This document shows positions 42,356 to 50,018 of a stretch of DNA of 64,000 bases, one piece after another. This DNA is from Aureibacter tunicatorum. Lineage in GTDB: Bacteria > Bacteroidota > Bacteroidia > Cytophagales > Cyclobacteriaceae. How positions within the stretch are numbered: position 1 is the first letter of the stretch; each line of letters opens with the position of its first letter. The stretch is from NCBI RefSeq assembly GCF_036492635.1, contig NZ_AP025305.1, positions 2,232,001 through 2,296,000 on the forward strand, written 5' to 3'. The notes beneath the pieces were generated by a model. That model was not told where the DNA came from and did not search any database. It saw only the letters and a list, made by a program, of their open reading frames with translations. Made by a program: the position numbers and the translations under genes.

Positions 42356-43300
42356 TTATGATCTAATGAGTGATTTTTGCTCTTTGGTCCCGTATTTCTC
42401 GACTAGAAATGTTGCAAACTGGAATTCGTCCGAACTATTGGTTTTTCCTCCGATAATACGGCTTAGCACCGATTCATTGAATATATTGTCATCCGCTTTC
42501 AAATACTCGATAAATGCCAATCGATTCTCGTTTGTATTGTAGTCTTTATGAAATTGTCTTCTGAGGCTTACCGCTTTGTTTTTCGGATCAGCAACGACAG
42601 ATTTTTGAGTGTTTTTCGCAGGCTTTGTTTTCTTGCTTTTTTGGTTGTTTTCCTTAACCTTTGTCTCGTTCAATTTGCCAGTCTGCATTGACTCATTGCC
42701 TTCGCTGAAATATTTTTCACTATACTTTCTAATGAAATCTTGCACTACGCCTTTTGGAAAGTGATAGGTGTTGATAAGCTGTTCTGAATACGAATAGAGC
42801 GAATTGAGCGTGCGAAACCTATGTCTTTTAAGCGACATCATGTTCTCTTTGCTCTTGGCAGACTTCTTGACTAGATTTGACGTTTCACCAGTTTCGACAA
42901 GCTCATAGAAGCGATTGAGAAAGTTGATCAAAACTTTGTTGTCAATGTACTTATCTCCAAGCTCGTAATGACTGATAAAAAGCACGCAGATCGTCACATC
43001 CTCACCGTTGTTGTTTTCGCAAAATTCGATGAAATCAAGCGGAAATTGCGTCTTGCCATTGCTGCGAATGATCGGTTTTTCATTGAAATAGCCAGTATTG
43101 TAAAGCCTTTCGATACACTCTTGCAGGAGCGTGTCTTTATCGGCTCTTTCGGGTAAATTATTCCATTTGGAATAGCCCTTGAGAAACTTTGGGTTGTTTT
43201 GTTGCCAAATGTACCATGAATAAGTACTGGAGGCTTTGTCTTTTCGGTTGCCAGCCAATTTTCGAGCTTGCTTGATGCGTTCTTGCGAAATAGTAGACAT
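42356..43300 (-). CDS. Hypothetical early protein, possible replication or regulatory factor
   Basis: A 314-residue soluble protein, first and largest gene of the minus-strand early stack. The N-terminus (ERIKQARKLAGNRKDKASST, then YSWYIWQQNNPKFLKGYS) is basic and probably helical. The middle has an aromatic DFIEFCENNNGEDVTICVLF block. A Lys/Asn-rich linker (about 205-240) precedes a C-terminal helical domain. I recognise no family. Position opposite the regulators and first in the early stack is where a replication or control protein would be expected. Confidence 0.6.
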   Translation of the reverse strand: MSTISQERIKQARKLAGNRKDKASSTYSWYIWQQNNPKFLKGYSKWNNLPERADKDTLLQECIERLYNTGYFNEKPIIRSNGKTQFPLDFIEFCENNNGEDVTICVLFISHYELGDKYIDNKVLINFLNRFYELVETGETSNLVKKSAKSKENMMSLKRHRFRTLNSLYSYSEQLINTYHFPKGVVQDFIRKYSEKYFSEGNESMQTGKLNETKVKENNQKSKKTKPAKNTQKSVVADPKNKAVSLRRQFHKDYNTNENRLAFIEYLKADDNIFNESVLSRIIGGKTNSSDEFQFATFLVEKYGTKEQKSLIRS

Positions 43301-43654
43301 TTTTTCAAAAATTTATCCTAAGAATTATAGTAAAGAAATAGGTAAAGAGGTGAAGAACATAAGGTAAAGAGCTTTTGGAAAAAGCTTTTTCCTGAAAGGG
43401 AATAAGAGAAAAATTCCCTAAGAAAAACGACCAAAAAGGACGTACTTTACCTGTTCACGAAAAGTAGGTTTTTTGATTTTTTCGTGTTATGTCATATAAT
43501 TTCGGCTTGATTGCGCTTTTCAAGACTTACGAGATTACGTACTACTTTGAACCTATTTAATTTTGATCCTGAGAGGGGAGATGATCCCCTCCAAGCTCCG
43601 AGTCAGGACTGTTTGGTTTGTGACTTTTTGAGTCAAAGAGTATTCAGGGTTTCT
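43301..43654. promoter_or_regulatory. Intergenic control region with palindrome and GGTAAAGAG repeats
   Basis: This 354-bp gap contains GGTAAAGAG twice (43341-43349 and 43363-43371, 22 bp apart), an inverted CTTTACC at 43445-43451, and a perfect 16-bp palindrome GGAAAAAGCTTTTTCC (43377-43392). It lies upstream of the 314-residue gene. It could be an origin of replication or the operator of the early operon. The + strand frame at 43511-43819 overlaps a minus-strand gene and looks spurious. Confidence 0.5.
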
Positions 43655-43879
43655 TTATGCGAGATAGTTTTTAGCGTTTTGCAATTCTATCTCGATGGCT
43701 GCTTTTTTGAACTCCCACTCGCTAGGCGTAGCGATGAATTTCTCAGCTTTTTCGATAGATGTTTCCACAATGCTTTTCACTCTTTCGTCTTCTATCTTTT
43801 GGGCTTTTTCTTTGATTGATTTGAGTTGTCTATTGACTTCCTCGATGTATCGTGTTGTTGCTTCGGATTCTATTTTCAT
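43655..43879 (-). CDS. Small coiled-coil protein
   Basis: A 74-residue, highly charged helical protein (IEEVNRQLKSIKEKAQKIED and an SIVETSIEKAEKFIA stretch). It has no membrane span and no family I recognise. It lies downstream of the tRNA-like sequence and is transcribed leftwards with the early genes. Confidence 0.55.
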   Translation of the reverse strand: MKIESEATTRYIEEVNRQLKSIKEKAQKIEDERVKSIVETSIEKAEKFIATPSEWEFKKAAIEIELQNAKNYLA

Positions 43880-43961
43880 TTTGGACTTGAATTAAATATA
43901 ATATAAACCATTATGTTTGATGAGTTTTTTAAGTTGGAATCGTCTTTTGATTCTTCTTAGT

Positions 43962-44019
43962 TCCCCTATGCGGATTCGAACCGCACCAACTTCACAGCCT
44001 GTTTTACCCAAATGGGGGA
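43962..44019 (-). tRNA. tRNA-like sequence lacking a D arm (His-type anticodon loop)
   Basis: On the minus strand, TCCCCCA (44019-44013) pairs 6/7 with TAGGGGA (43968-43962) as an acceptor stem. TGCGG and CCGCA with loop TTCGAAT form a perfect T arm. The anticodon loop CTGTGAA would read GTG (His), but its stem pairs poorly and the D arm is essentially missing, making the molecule about 58 nt. It is either a degenerate tRNA relic, perhaps an old att site, or a functional tRNA mimic. Confidence 0.4.
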
Positions 44020-44091
44020 GATGTTAGATTTTGGTAATTAATTCTTGATATATTTCTAAGAATTTGATGACCATTAAATACTCCAAGTTTT

Positions 44092-44313
44092 TTATGTTGA
44101 AGTGAGTTCTTTGATTTTTTGATTAATAAAATTAATTTCTTCGATACTTAGCTTTTCTTTTTTTAACCTATTCCAAAAACTATTTTTATGATAAGCGAAC
44201 TTCTCTGTGATAGACTTTATAATATTTCCTTTAATTGAATAGGGTAAAAGCTTATACCTTGTGTAAATTTCATCGCTTTTGTCGTAATTTTTTGAAAAAC
44301 TCTTTTTATCCAT
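44092..44313 (-). CDS. Small regulator-like protein, divergent from the repressor
   Basis: A 73-residue basic helical protein (SDEIYTRYKLLPYSIKGNII, then AYHKNSFWNRLKKEKLSIEE). The spacing of NSFWNRLKKEKLS resembles a recognition helix region. It is divergent from the cI-like repressor gene across a 184-bp AT-rich region with repeats. The layout is that of a phage lysogeny switch, with this as a Cro-like candidate. That role is inferred from position. Confidence 0.5.
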   Translation of the reverse strand: MDKKSFSKNYDKSDEIYTRYKLLPYSIKGNIIKSITEKFAYHKNSFWNRLKKEKLSIEEINFINQKIKELTST

Positions 44314-44362
44314 GGAACATATGTGATTGTTTTCGAGTATATAATTTTAAAATTATAGTAAA

Positions 44363-44410
44363 TTGTGTTACATTGTATTAAAATATATCATCTTGTGTTA
44401 TTATGTATTA
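44363..44410. promoter_or_regulatory. Operator-like direct repeat between divergent regulators
   Basis: TTGTGTTACATTGTATTA (44363-44380) is repeated as TTGTGTTATTATGTATTA (44393-44410), 30 bp apart, about three helical turns. It sits in the intergenic region 44314-44497 between the two divergent regulators, where repressor sites are expected. Confidence 0.5.
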
Positions 44411-44497
44411 CAAATTAGATTCTAAATTCTAATAAATACAATAAAAAATTCCATAAAATAGTAAAATAGATTAGATAATATATATAATGGTTAAAAT

Positions 44498-44929
44498 ATG
44501 ACAGATTCTATCAATGAAAGACTAGAGTTTTTACTCCAAGAGCTTAGATATAATCGGAGTGAGTTTGCTAGAAAGGTAGGAGTTTCTATTCAGACTATCC
44601 ATAATATCTTAGGGGAGAAAAAAACAAAGCCTACTTTTGAAGTAATTAATAAAATATTGAAAAATATTCCAGATATTAATTCAGATTGGCTAATTCTTGG
44701 AGCTGGAGAGATGTATAGAGGAGTTGATGATTCAACAAAAGTTGAAGAAGAGCCAGCAAAAGAAAAGAGATTTTCTCCAGAGATTCAAAAATATATTGAC
44801 TCAATAGTCAATAAGTATGAAACTCAAATAAATAAAAAGGATAAACAGATTGATAACTTAATAACTATACTGAGTTCTCAAGCTGCGGGAAAGCTCATAG
44901 GTAAACAATTAACAGCACAGCGATGGTAA
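44498..44929 (+). CDS. XRE-family (cI-like) repressor
   Basis: A 143-residue transcription regulator. The N-terminal helix-turn-helix (about 5-60) has FARKVGVSIQTIHNILGEKK and the following TFEVINKILKNIPDINSDWL typical of Bacteroidota phage repressors. The C-terminus (about 85-130) is a charged coiled coil rather than a peptidase, so LexA-type self-cleavage is not expected. It lies 94 bp before the right att copy and probably maintains lysogeny. Confidence 0.8.
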   Translation: MTDSINERLEFLLQELRYNRSEFARKVGVSIQTIHNILGEKKTKPTFEVINKILKNIPDINSDWLILGAGEMYRGVDDSTKVEEEPAKEKRFSPEIQKYIDSIVNKYETQINKKDKQIDNLITILSSQAAGKLIGKQLTAQRW

Positions 44930-45022
44930 TTATTTTTTTGTAAAAAATGATAACCAGATTGTTTGCCATACCAACTTGAGAAGTTGGAATTCGCTGAAAA
45001 TGAGTAGGTTAAAGAAGCTTTA

Positions 45023-45040
45023 GTTCGACTCCTTCCGGGA
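45023..45040 (+). other. Internal attachment site between elements A and B
   Basis: This is an exact copy of GTTCGACTCCTTCCGGGA, the tRNA-Arg 3' core, followed by CTACAAA where the tRNA gene has TCACAAA. It is at once the right end of element A and the left end of element B, as expected for two successive integrations at one site. Confidence 0.85.
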
Positions 45041-45102
45041 CTACAAAAGCTTGAAATTCAACAAGTTAAATAAGCCGAAACGACTTGAATAAGGGTAATC
45101 AA

Positions 45103-45136
45103 AGGGTAATCTTTAAGGTTAACCCTTTTTTTTATG
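45103..45136 (+). terminator. Terminator-like hairpin after the internal att site
   Basis: GGGTAATC and GGTTAACCC form an imperfect stem followed by eight Ts, the same arrangement as downstream of tRNA-Arg at 14056. It may stop read-through from the element A repressor into the element B integrase. Confidence 0.55.
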
Positions 45137-45199
45137 CTCTAAAAAAAGGTTACATACTCATATATATTCCCACCTAGAAGTAACCAAAAAATAACAGAC

Positions 45200-46372
45200 A
45201 TGAAATTTAATATCAACATGTGGTTAAGAAAAGACCGCATAGGAGCGGATGGAAGAGCTCCAATTTATTGCAAAGTTAATTACAAAGGACAAATCAGCAT
45301 GATTTCTACAAATGTGCGAGTATCTCCAGATGAATGGAGCAGCAAAGGCTATGGAAGAATCACAAGTCCGGGGAAATATTCAGAATTAGGCAATACCATA
45401 CTTTTAGAAACATATACCAAGATTAAAAGCATATACAGAACACTGGAGGATTTGGACAAGGTTGTAACTTCTAAGATTGTCCTTAAGGTATATAAAGGAG
45501 AGAGAAAGATTCATTATAAATTGATTGAAATCGTAGAGGAATTTGTTCAAGACCGGGAGGATCTAGGGTATGCGAATAATACGATTAGAAGTTTGAGAAA
45601 TGCTCTTAGGCACCTAAAGAATTATCTGGAGAAGATTAATAATAAAAACTTGCTTGCGGAAGATCTTTCGAAGAGTTTTGGAGATGATTTTTTAAAATAC
45701 CTGAAAACAGATCAAGAGCTAGGACACAATCAAGCTGTGCGTATTGTTAAGCAAACTCAAGCGGCCTTGGAGTTTGGCTTTAAGCGAGATTATATTGAGA
45801 CTAATCCGCTTAAGAGCTTTATGGGAAAGATAAGGAATGAAGTAAAGCCTATTGACTTTGTGGACGATCAAGATATGGAGCGTCTTAAAAAGGCAGAATT
45901 TGATGATCAAAGGCACGAACGAGTAAGAGACATGTTTTACTTCCAATGCAGAACAGGGCTTTCCTATTGCGATCTCAAAGCATTTCAAAGCGAATCTCAT
46001 GTGAAGATATCGCAGTTTGGTCCTTTCATTCAACAACAGCGTCAAAAATCAAGCACATATAGTGTAATTCCTTTATTGCCAGAGGCGATAACGATCCTTG
46101 AAAAGTATGAGTACAAACTTCCTGTTATTAGTAATCAGAAATACAATAAATACCTTAAGGAAGTAGCAGCAATTTGCGACATAAAAATGTCACTGACTTC
46201 TCATATTGGTAGGAAAACGTTTGCTACATGGCTATTCAATAATGAAGTGAATGCCGTTTCAGTAATGAAAGCTCTTGGTCATAGCGATTTGAAGACTACA
46301 TTAAAGTATTATGCCGAGATTTTGCCTAAAAAAGTGATCGAAGACTTTAGGCAAGCATTTGGTTTGATGTAA
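45200..46372 (+). CDS. Tyrosine recombinase (integrase) of element B
   Basis: A 390-residue protein, the same length as the element A integrase and colinear with it. The two differ mainly in the arm-binding and core-binding domains (about residues 60-200) and are nearly identical in the catalytic domain, where CRTGLSYCDL, SHIGRKTF, ALGHSDLKTT and LKYYAEI supply Arg, His/Arg, His and Tyr. One change beside the nucleophile (RHY to KYY) is visible. Divergence in the arm domain fits different arm-site recognition while the tRNA core target is shared. Confidence 0.95.
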   Translation: MKFNINMWLRKDRIGADGRAPIYCKVNYKGQISMISTNVRVSPDEWSSKGYGRITSPGKYSELGNTILLETYTKIKSIYRTLEDLDKVVTSKIVLKVYKGERKIHYKLIEIVEEFVQDREDLGYANNTIRSLRNALRHLKNYLEKINNKNLLAEDLSKSFGDDFLKYLKTDQELGHNQAVRIVKQTQAALEFGFKRDYIETNPLKSFMGKIRNEVKPIDFVDDQDMERLKKAEFDDQRHERVRDMFYFQCRTGLSYCDLKAFQSESHVKISQFGPFIQQQRQKSSTYSVIPLLPEAITILEKYEYKLPVISNQKYNKYLKEVAAICDIKMSLTSHIGRKTFATWLFNNEVNAVSVMKALGHSDLKTTLKYYAEILPKKVIEDFRQAFGLM

Positions 46373-46475
46373 GGTCATTATTTTTTCAACTTATAATTTT
46401 CACACCCTTTCAATTTATTCTCATTTGTTGGTAAAATAATACGCAGTTTCGTAGTCGAAATCTGATGCGGAATTT
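46373..46475 (+). other. Conserved noncoding segment after integrase B
   Basis: It matches 15324-15425 of element A apart from scattered changes, including the shared GGTAAAATAATACGCAGTTT. Similarity ends near 46475, marking the left border of the cargo slot in this element. Confidence 0.6.
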
Positions 46476-46614
46476 TAATGATTTTATAAAGATAAAATGT
46501 TTAAAAAAATGTGTTTTTTTGGTTACAACTTTAATGAATAGCTTACTAATTAGTAGGCAATATTTTAAATTAAAATAAATTATTCTGTTGAGTCAGGCTA
46601 GGCTAGATTATACT

Positions 46615-47739
46615 ATGAAAGAATTGAGCCAGAAAATAATGAATTTTGAGCATTGGATATCTTCTGGGCTAAAAAGTAAATGTCCTGATAATATTCCTCT
46701 TGAGTTATTGATGTTATTTAAGGAGTCAGGAGATGCTTATGCGTTTTATAGAAATTATTTATTTAGAGTACATTTTATATCAAATAATGATATAAATTTA
46801 ATTAATGAATTTTTTGATTTTATAAATTCTTGCGATGTATTTTCTGATTTTAAGAAATTAATTGAATTTTATTCGATAAATAAACAAGTAGATTTATTTA
46901 ATGATAAAAGGGAAAATGTTTTTGAAATTGCAATGGAGAAACCTAAGGATGGACTTTCTCAAAATGCCTGCTTTTTATATCAAAGCTATTATGAGATTGA
47001 AACACTTCTTTTAATTTTCGTTTCCATTGTAAAGCTTAAAACAAAAAACAGACTTGATCTAGAATTATATAATTTTAAAGATAGAAAAGGACGATTAAAG
47101 AAAGGTAATTGTATTGATTATATAAAACCAAAGCTTAAAGATTATCCAATTTTGCAAGCTGTTTTTTCAAGTGCATATAATATTCAATTACGTAATACTA
47201 TTGGTCATAATGATTATCGAATAATTGATAATACAATTCAATCATATGATGGAAAATCGATAATAGATAAAGATGATTTTTTTAAATCGCTTTATGATAT
47301 TCAGCATTTAAACAATCTTTTGATCAATTATTTTTCATCTAAAAATATTGGAGAGAGCTTATTGTTTAATTGTGGAGTACTATCAATGGGATATGGTATA
47401 GTTAATGGTAATGTGGTGCTTGTGATATATCAATTAGAATGCTTTTTTGATTTAGACATATCTAAAGATTGGCTTAATAAAGTTTATATTTTAATTACTA
47501 AATCTGATTTTAAAATAGATGTTAATGCAAAAACTAAGTTAACTCGTCCAGTTAATCAATTGTTTGAAATATGGCTTTGTGAATTAACAAAAGAATCAAA
47601 ACTAAAGGTAATTGTACAATCAATTAGACCAAAAATTAAAGAGAGTTCACAGGTGATAAACATTGAATGTGGTGATTTTGAAATTTTAAGCAATAAATTA
47701 GAAAAAAATGTTGAATACGAAATTAGTGATGTTGATTAA
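46615..47739 (+). CDS. HEPN-motif protein (defence or toxin candidate)
   Basis: A 374-residue soluble protein. Around residue 205 it has YNIQLRNTIGHNDYRI, which fits the R-x4-H catalytic motif of HEPN ribonucleases within a helical context. A preceding helix pair (CFLYQSYYEIETLLLIFVS) is consistent with the HEPN bundle. The ~130 C-terminal residues are an unassigned beta-rich domain. I chose the first ATG (46615); an in-frame TTG lies nine codons upstream. Two further genes follow with 9-bp spacing and then an overlap, so all three probably form one operon. Very low GC points to recent acquisition. Confidence 0.65.
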   Translation: MKELSQKIMNFEHWISSGLKSKCPDNIPLELLMLFKESGDAYAFYRNYLFRVHFISNNDINLINEFFDFINSCDVFSDFKKLIEFYSINKQVDLFNDKRENVFEIAMEKPKDGLSQNACFLYQSYYEIETLLLIFVSIVKLKTKNRLDLELYNFKDRKGRLKKGNCIDYIKPKLKDYPILQAVFSSAYNIQLRNTIGHNDYRIIDNTIQSYDGKSIIDKDDFFKSLYDIQHLNNLLINYFSSKNIGESLLFNCGVLSMGYGIVNGNVVLVIYQLECFFDLDISKDWLNKVYILITKSDFKIDVNAKTKLTRPVNQLFEIWLCELTKESKLKVIVQSIRPKIKESSQVINIECGDFEILSNKLEKNVEYEISDVD

Positions 47740-47748
47740 TAATAAATC

Positions 47749-48285
47749 ATGTTAAATTATAAAGAGATTGAAGAGAGAGTTAATAAGATAAATAATACTT
47801 TTAATAATCTTCATTATATTGAAAAGAGAAATAGAAAAATATCGACACTTTATAAAATATTATTATATAATAGTGAAATTTACAAAAAAAATATAAATGA
47901 AATTCAAGCTTTATACTCAACTAAAAAGCGTAAAATACATATTAAGTATAGGGAATTAGTAGCTTGTTCAATTGCTGCTAAATATGAGAAAAGTGGTGTT
48001 TTTGGAACTTCTTTTGGAAAACTAAGTCATGAGGATTCGATTAATTATAAGCTTAGAAAACAGTTAAATAAATTAGGCATAATAGGGGAACTATCGTCAA
48101 AAACAAGTTCTAAAAATATTATTGGGAAATGCGCTGAAAATAAAGCAGCAAACAAGGTGTTAAAAATAAAAAGTAAAGCAGAATTGTTGGATATTCAATT
48201 TACAAAAGCCATAAGGCCTAGAACATCTGAACCGATTCCAAGGTGTGAAAATTGCGAAGTAGTTTATGGGAAAGAAAAAATATAA
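47749..48285 (+). CDS. YwqJ-like deaminase-fold protein
   Basis: A 178-residue protein. The N-terminal ~90 residues are helical and basic. The C-terminal half has the deaminase signature: IIGKCAENKAANKVL (about 120-134; Cys zinc ligand, Glu catalytic) and RCENCEVVYG (about 165-174; CxxC zinc ligands). LLDIQFTKAIRPRTSEPIP sits between them, as in YwqJ-type deaminases of polymorphic toxins. It lacks a secretion signal. The substrate, nucleotide or nucleic acid, is unknown. It overlaps the next gene by 20 bp, which suggests coupled expression, for example of a toxin with its antitoxin. Confidence 0.7.
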   Translation: MLNYKEIEERVNKINNTFNNLHYIEKRNRKISTLYKILLYNSEIYKKNINEIQALYSTKKRKIHIKYRELVACSIAAKYEKSGVFGTSFGKLSHEDSINYKLRKQLNKLGIIGELSSKTSSKNIIGKCAENKAANKVLKIKSKAELLDIQFTKAIRPRTSEPIPRCENCEVVYGKEKI

Positions 48286-48787
48286 TGTTACAGATTTTGA
48301 TTTAGATATATTTAAATTTAATTCTGGTTTATTGTGTCATTTTGCAACTGCTGGAGGAAATGTTTATTCTTATTTCGAAGATGAAGGTTTTCACAATGAA
48401 TTGAGAATAATTCTTAGGGAGAGTAATTTTGAATTTAAATATGAAATTAATCGATATTTAGAAAGAATTATTGATCATAGAATACTTAATCAAGGATTTG
48501 ATCGTGATAAGTATTTACATGATTTTGTAGGATTTGCAAAAAAAGGGCTGTTTTCATTTGATAAAACATTTTTACATGATAGTGAGGATTTAAGTTACCA
48601 TCTTGTAGCTTATCCAATATTTGAAAATCGTAGTCAATATTTTGATTTATTAGAATATTGTCTAGAAAGCTTAAGTGATGAATTTAAGAGGAAATTTAAG
48701 CCTTATCCGAGATATCGGTATTGGACTTATTACTTTTCCATAAACAAGTTAGATCTTTTTAATGAGTCAATCAAAGTGCAATTATAA
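48266..48787 (+). CDS. Unknown partner of the deaminase (immunity candidate)
   Basis: A 173-residue soluble acidic/aromatic protein, third gene of the HEPN-deaminase operon. Features include GLLCHFATAGGNVYSYFEDE near the start, DRDKYLHDFVGFAKKGLFSFD in parts around residue 88, and a Tyr/Phe-rich end (YRYWTYYFS). No family is recognised. Its 20-bp overlap with the deaminase gene is what one expects of an immunity or antitoxin gene, but function is inferred from position alone. Confidence 0.6.
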   Translation: MGKKKYNVTDFDLDIFKFNSGLLCHFATAGGNVYSYFEDEGFHNELRIILRESNFEFKYEINRYLERIIDHRILNQGFDRDKYLHDFVGFAKKGLFSFDKTFLHDSEDLSYHLVAYPIFENRSQYFDLLEYCLESLSDEFKRKFKPYPRYRYWTYYFSINKLDLFNESIKVQL

Positions 48788-48842
48788 ATTATAGTTGTTT
48801 TGTGGTATTGATATTGATTACCGTACTTAAAAATATTATACT

Positions 48843-49079
48843 ATGATGGTGAATATTGTAATTTATTTGTTAAGTGCTTTTTTTGTGACCCCCACATTAA
48901 AAGTAGTAGAGAGTCAGTTAGAGGTAGATCCGAAAGTCTTTATTTGTGGAGAAAGTAAAATTTTTCATAATGATTCAACTCATAATGCATTAGTTAGTAA
49001 TTGTAAATCAGGTGTTTGGACTCAAAAAAAATCTGAGGCTTTAGATGATGGAAAAAGGTTATGTCGTTGTAGATATTAG
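48843..49079 (+). CDS. Small secreted Cys/His protein (element B copy)
   Basis: A 78-residue protein (start possibly one codon later) with a hydrophobic N-terminus and the motif series VFICGESKIFHN, NCKSGVW, KKSEALDDGK and CRCRY. Cys and His positions coincide with those of the element A protein at 16162. It is the only cargo-side gene common to both elements. It sits directly beside the end of the late module, so it may belong to the core rather than to the exchangeable cargo. Confidence 0.7.
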   Translation: MMVNIVIYLLSAFFVTPTLKVVESQLEVDPKVFICGESKIFHNDSTHNALVSNCKSGVWTQKKSEALDDGKRLCRCRY

Positions 49080-49099
49080 TTTTTTGTGAAGTTTTTGAT

Positions 49100-50014
49100 T
49101 TACCTTATAACCTTCGAATCAAAAACACTATACACATGATCCGTATCACCATCAGCAAAGCGATTCTTTTCCCAATATACATGGTGATCATCATGAACAT
49201 GAGCTACACAAGAGGCGTCAAAATCAGCCATATTTCCGCCTCTTGTTCCTGACTTGCTGTTGGATTGTGTGATAATGATAAACATCGTATTTTGATTGTT
49301 TTTTCGAAGCTTGTCAAAGTCTGTTTGCTTCACATTATCTATTTTTTGCCATGAGTCAATGACAATAACATCAAATTCTTTTGCTGCTTTGTCTATGGTT
49401 GTTAACCCTTCCGGACAAACAGAAGTACTCATGACTTGAGGCTTAAATTCCTCACTAATGTACAGCTCTGAATAATCTTGCACAATAGAACTAGCTACAT
49501 CCATTTCAAGAGAAAAAAATGCTAGGGTTAGATTCGCTTCAATAAAACAGTTGATAAGCTGAAAAATGAATCTGGATTTTCCAGCTCCGGGTTCTCCACG
49601 TAAAAGTAGCATGAATTCAAATGATTCAGGTTTTCCGAGCCATTTAGCAATCGGTCCTTTTAACTTGATTGGTTTTCCGGTTTTTTGGGTTTGTGGTTTA
49701 TTGATTGGAGAAAAAAGCCCTTTTAAACTACTGGAAAGCGATTTTGAAGAGGTGTTAATAGGTTCGTGAACCGTTTCAGTTACGTTTTGAGCCTGTTTTG
49801 TTACGCTTTGAAGCGGTTTGGAAACGCTTTTATCCGTTTTTGAAACGTTTCGTGACGGTTTGGAAACGTTTTTAGAAACGCTTTTAAGCGCTTCGGGGTG
49901 CTTTTCCTCGATTTCCGCTATGCATATTTCAAGCTCCGTTTCGTATTTCTTAGGCGACTTCTTGAACTTTCTATACTCTTGTTGCAGTCGCTTGGGCAGT
50001 AGTGAGATATTCAT
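49100..50014 (-). CDS. RecA/RadA-like ATPase (element B copy)
   Basis: A 304-residue protein nearly identical to the element A ATPase: the same Walker A GEPGAGKS, AFFSLEMD, Walker B DVIVIDSW and SNSKSGTRGG motifs. The last residues differ (SKVIR against SKVFNKN), because the two elements diverge just past the stop codon. The Asn-Val-Ser linker is retained and again contains a perfect GAAACGTTTC in the DNA (49842-49851). Confidence 0.8.
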   Translation of the reverse strand: MNISLLPKRLQQEYRKFKKSPKKYETELEICIAEIEEKHPEALKSVSKNVSKPSRNVSKTDKSVSKPLQSVTKQAQNVTETVHEPINTSSKSLSSSLKGLFSPINKPQTQKTGKPIKLKGPIAKWLGKPESFEFMLLLRGEPGAGKSRFIFQLINCFIEANLTLAFFSLEMDVASSIVQDYSELYISEEFKPQVMSTSVCPEGLTTIDKAAKEFDVIVIDSWQKIDNVKQTDFDKLRKNNQNTMFIIITQSNSKSGTRGGNMADFDASCVAHVHDDHHVYWEKNRFADGDTDHVYSVFDSKVIR

Positions 50015-50018
50015 GATA

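Larger units (their letters stand above)
13974..45022. mobile_element. Element A: complete ~31-kb integrated element
   Basis: The element is bounded by two copies of the tRNA-Arg 3' core, 31,049 bp apart, and starts with a tyrosine integrase gene. Contents in order: integrase, AT-rich cargo (15.5-18.9 kb), minus-strand late module with lysis and virion-like genes (19.0-33.8 kb), a small HTH gene, a giant P-loop NTPase gene (34.1-39.4 kb), a stack of small minus-strand genes (39.4-43.9 kb), and divergent regulators including a cI-like repressor (44.1-44.9 kb). No relaxase, mating-pair gene, terminase or tail gene was found. A temperate, non-tailed virus or a satellite is my preferred reading. 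Confidence 0.85.

Noticed and set aside
43511-43819. Plus-strand 102-codon frame upstream of the small coiled-coil gene
   Set aside because: It overlaps the minus-strand coiled-coil gene and has a Phe/Leu/Cys-rich translation typical of antisense reading.
13974-45022. Integrative conjugative element
   Set aside because: No relaxase, coupling protein, VirB4/TraG-like ATPase or other mating-pair gene is present, while several wall-degrading and virion-type genes are.
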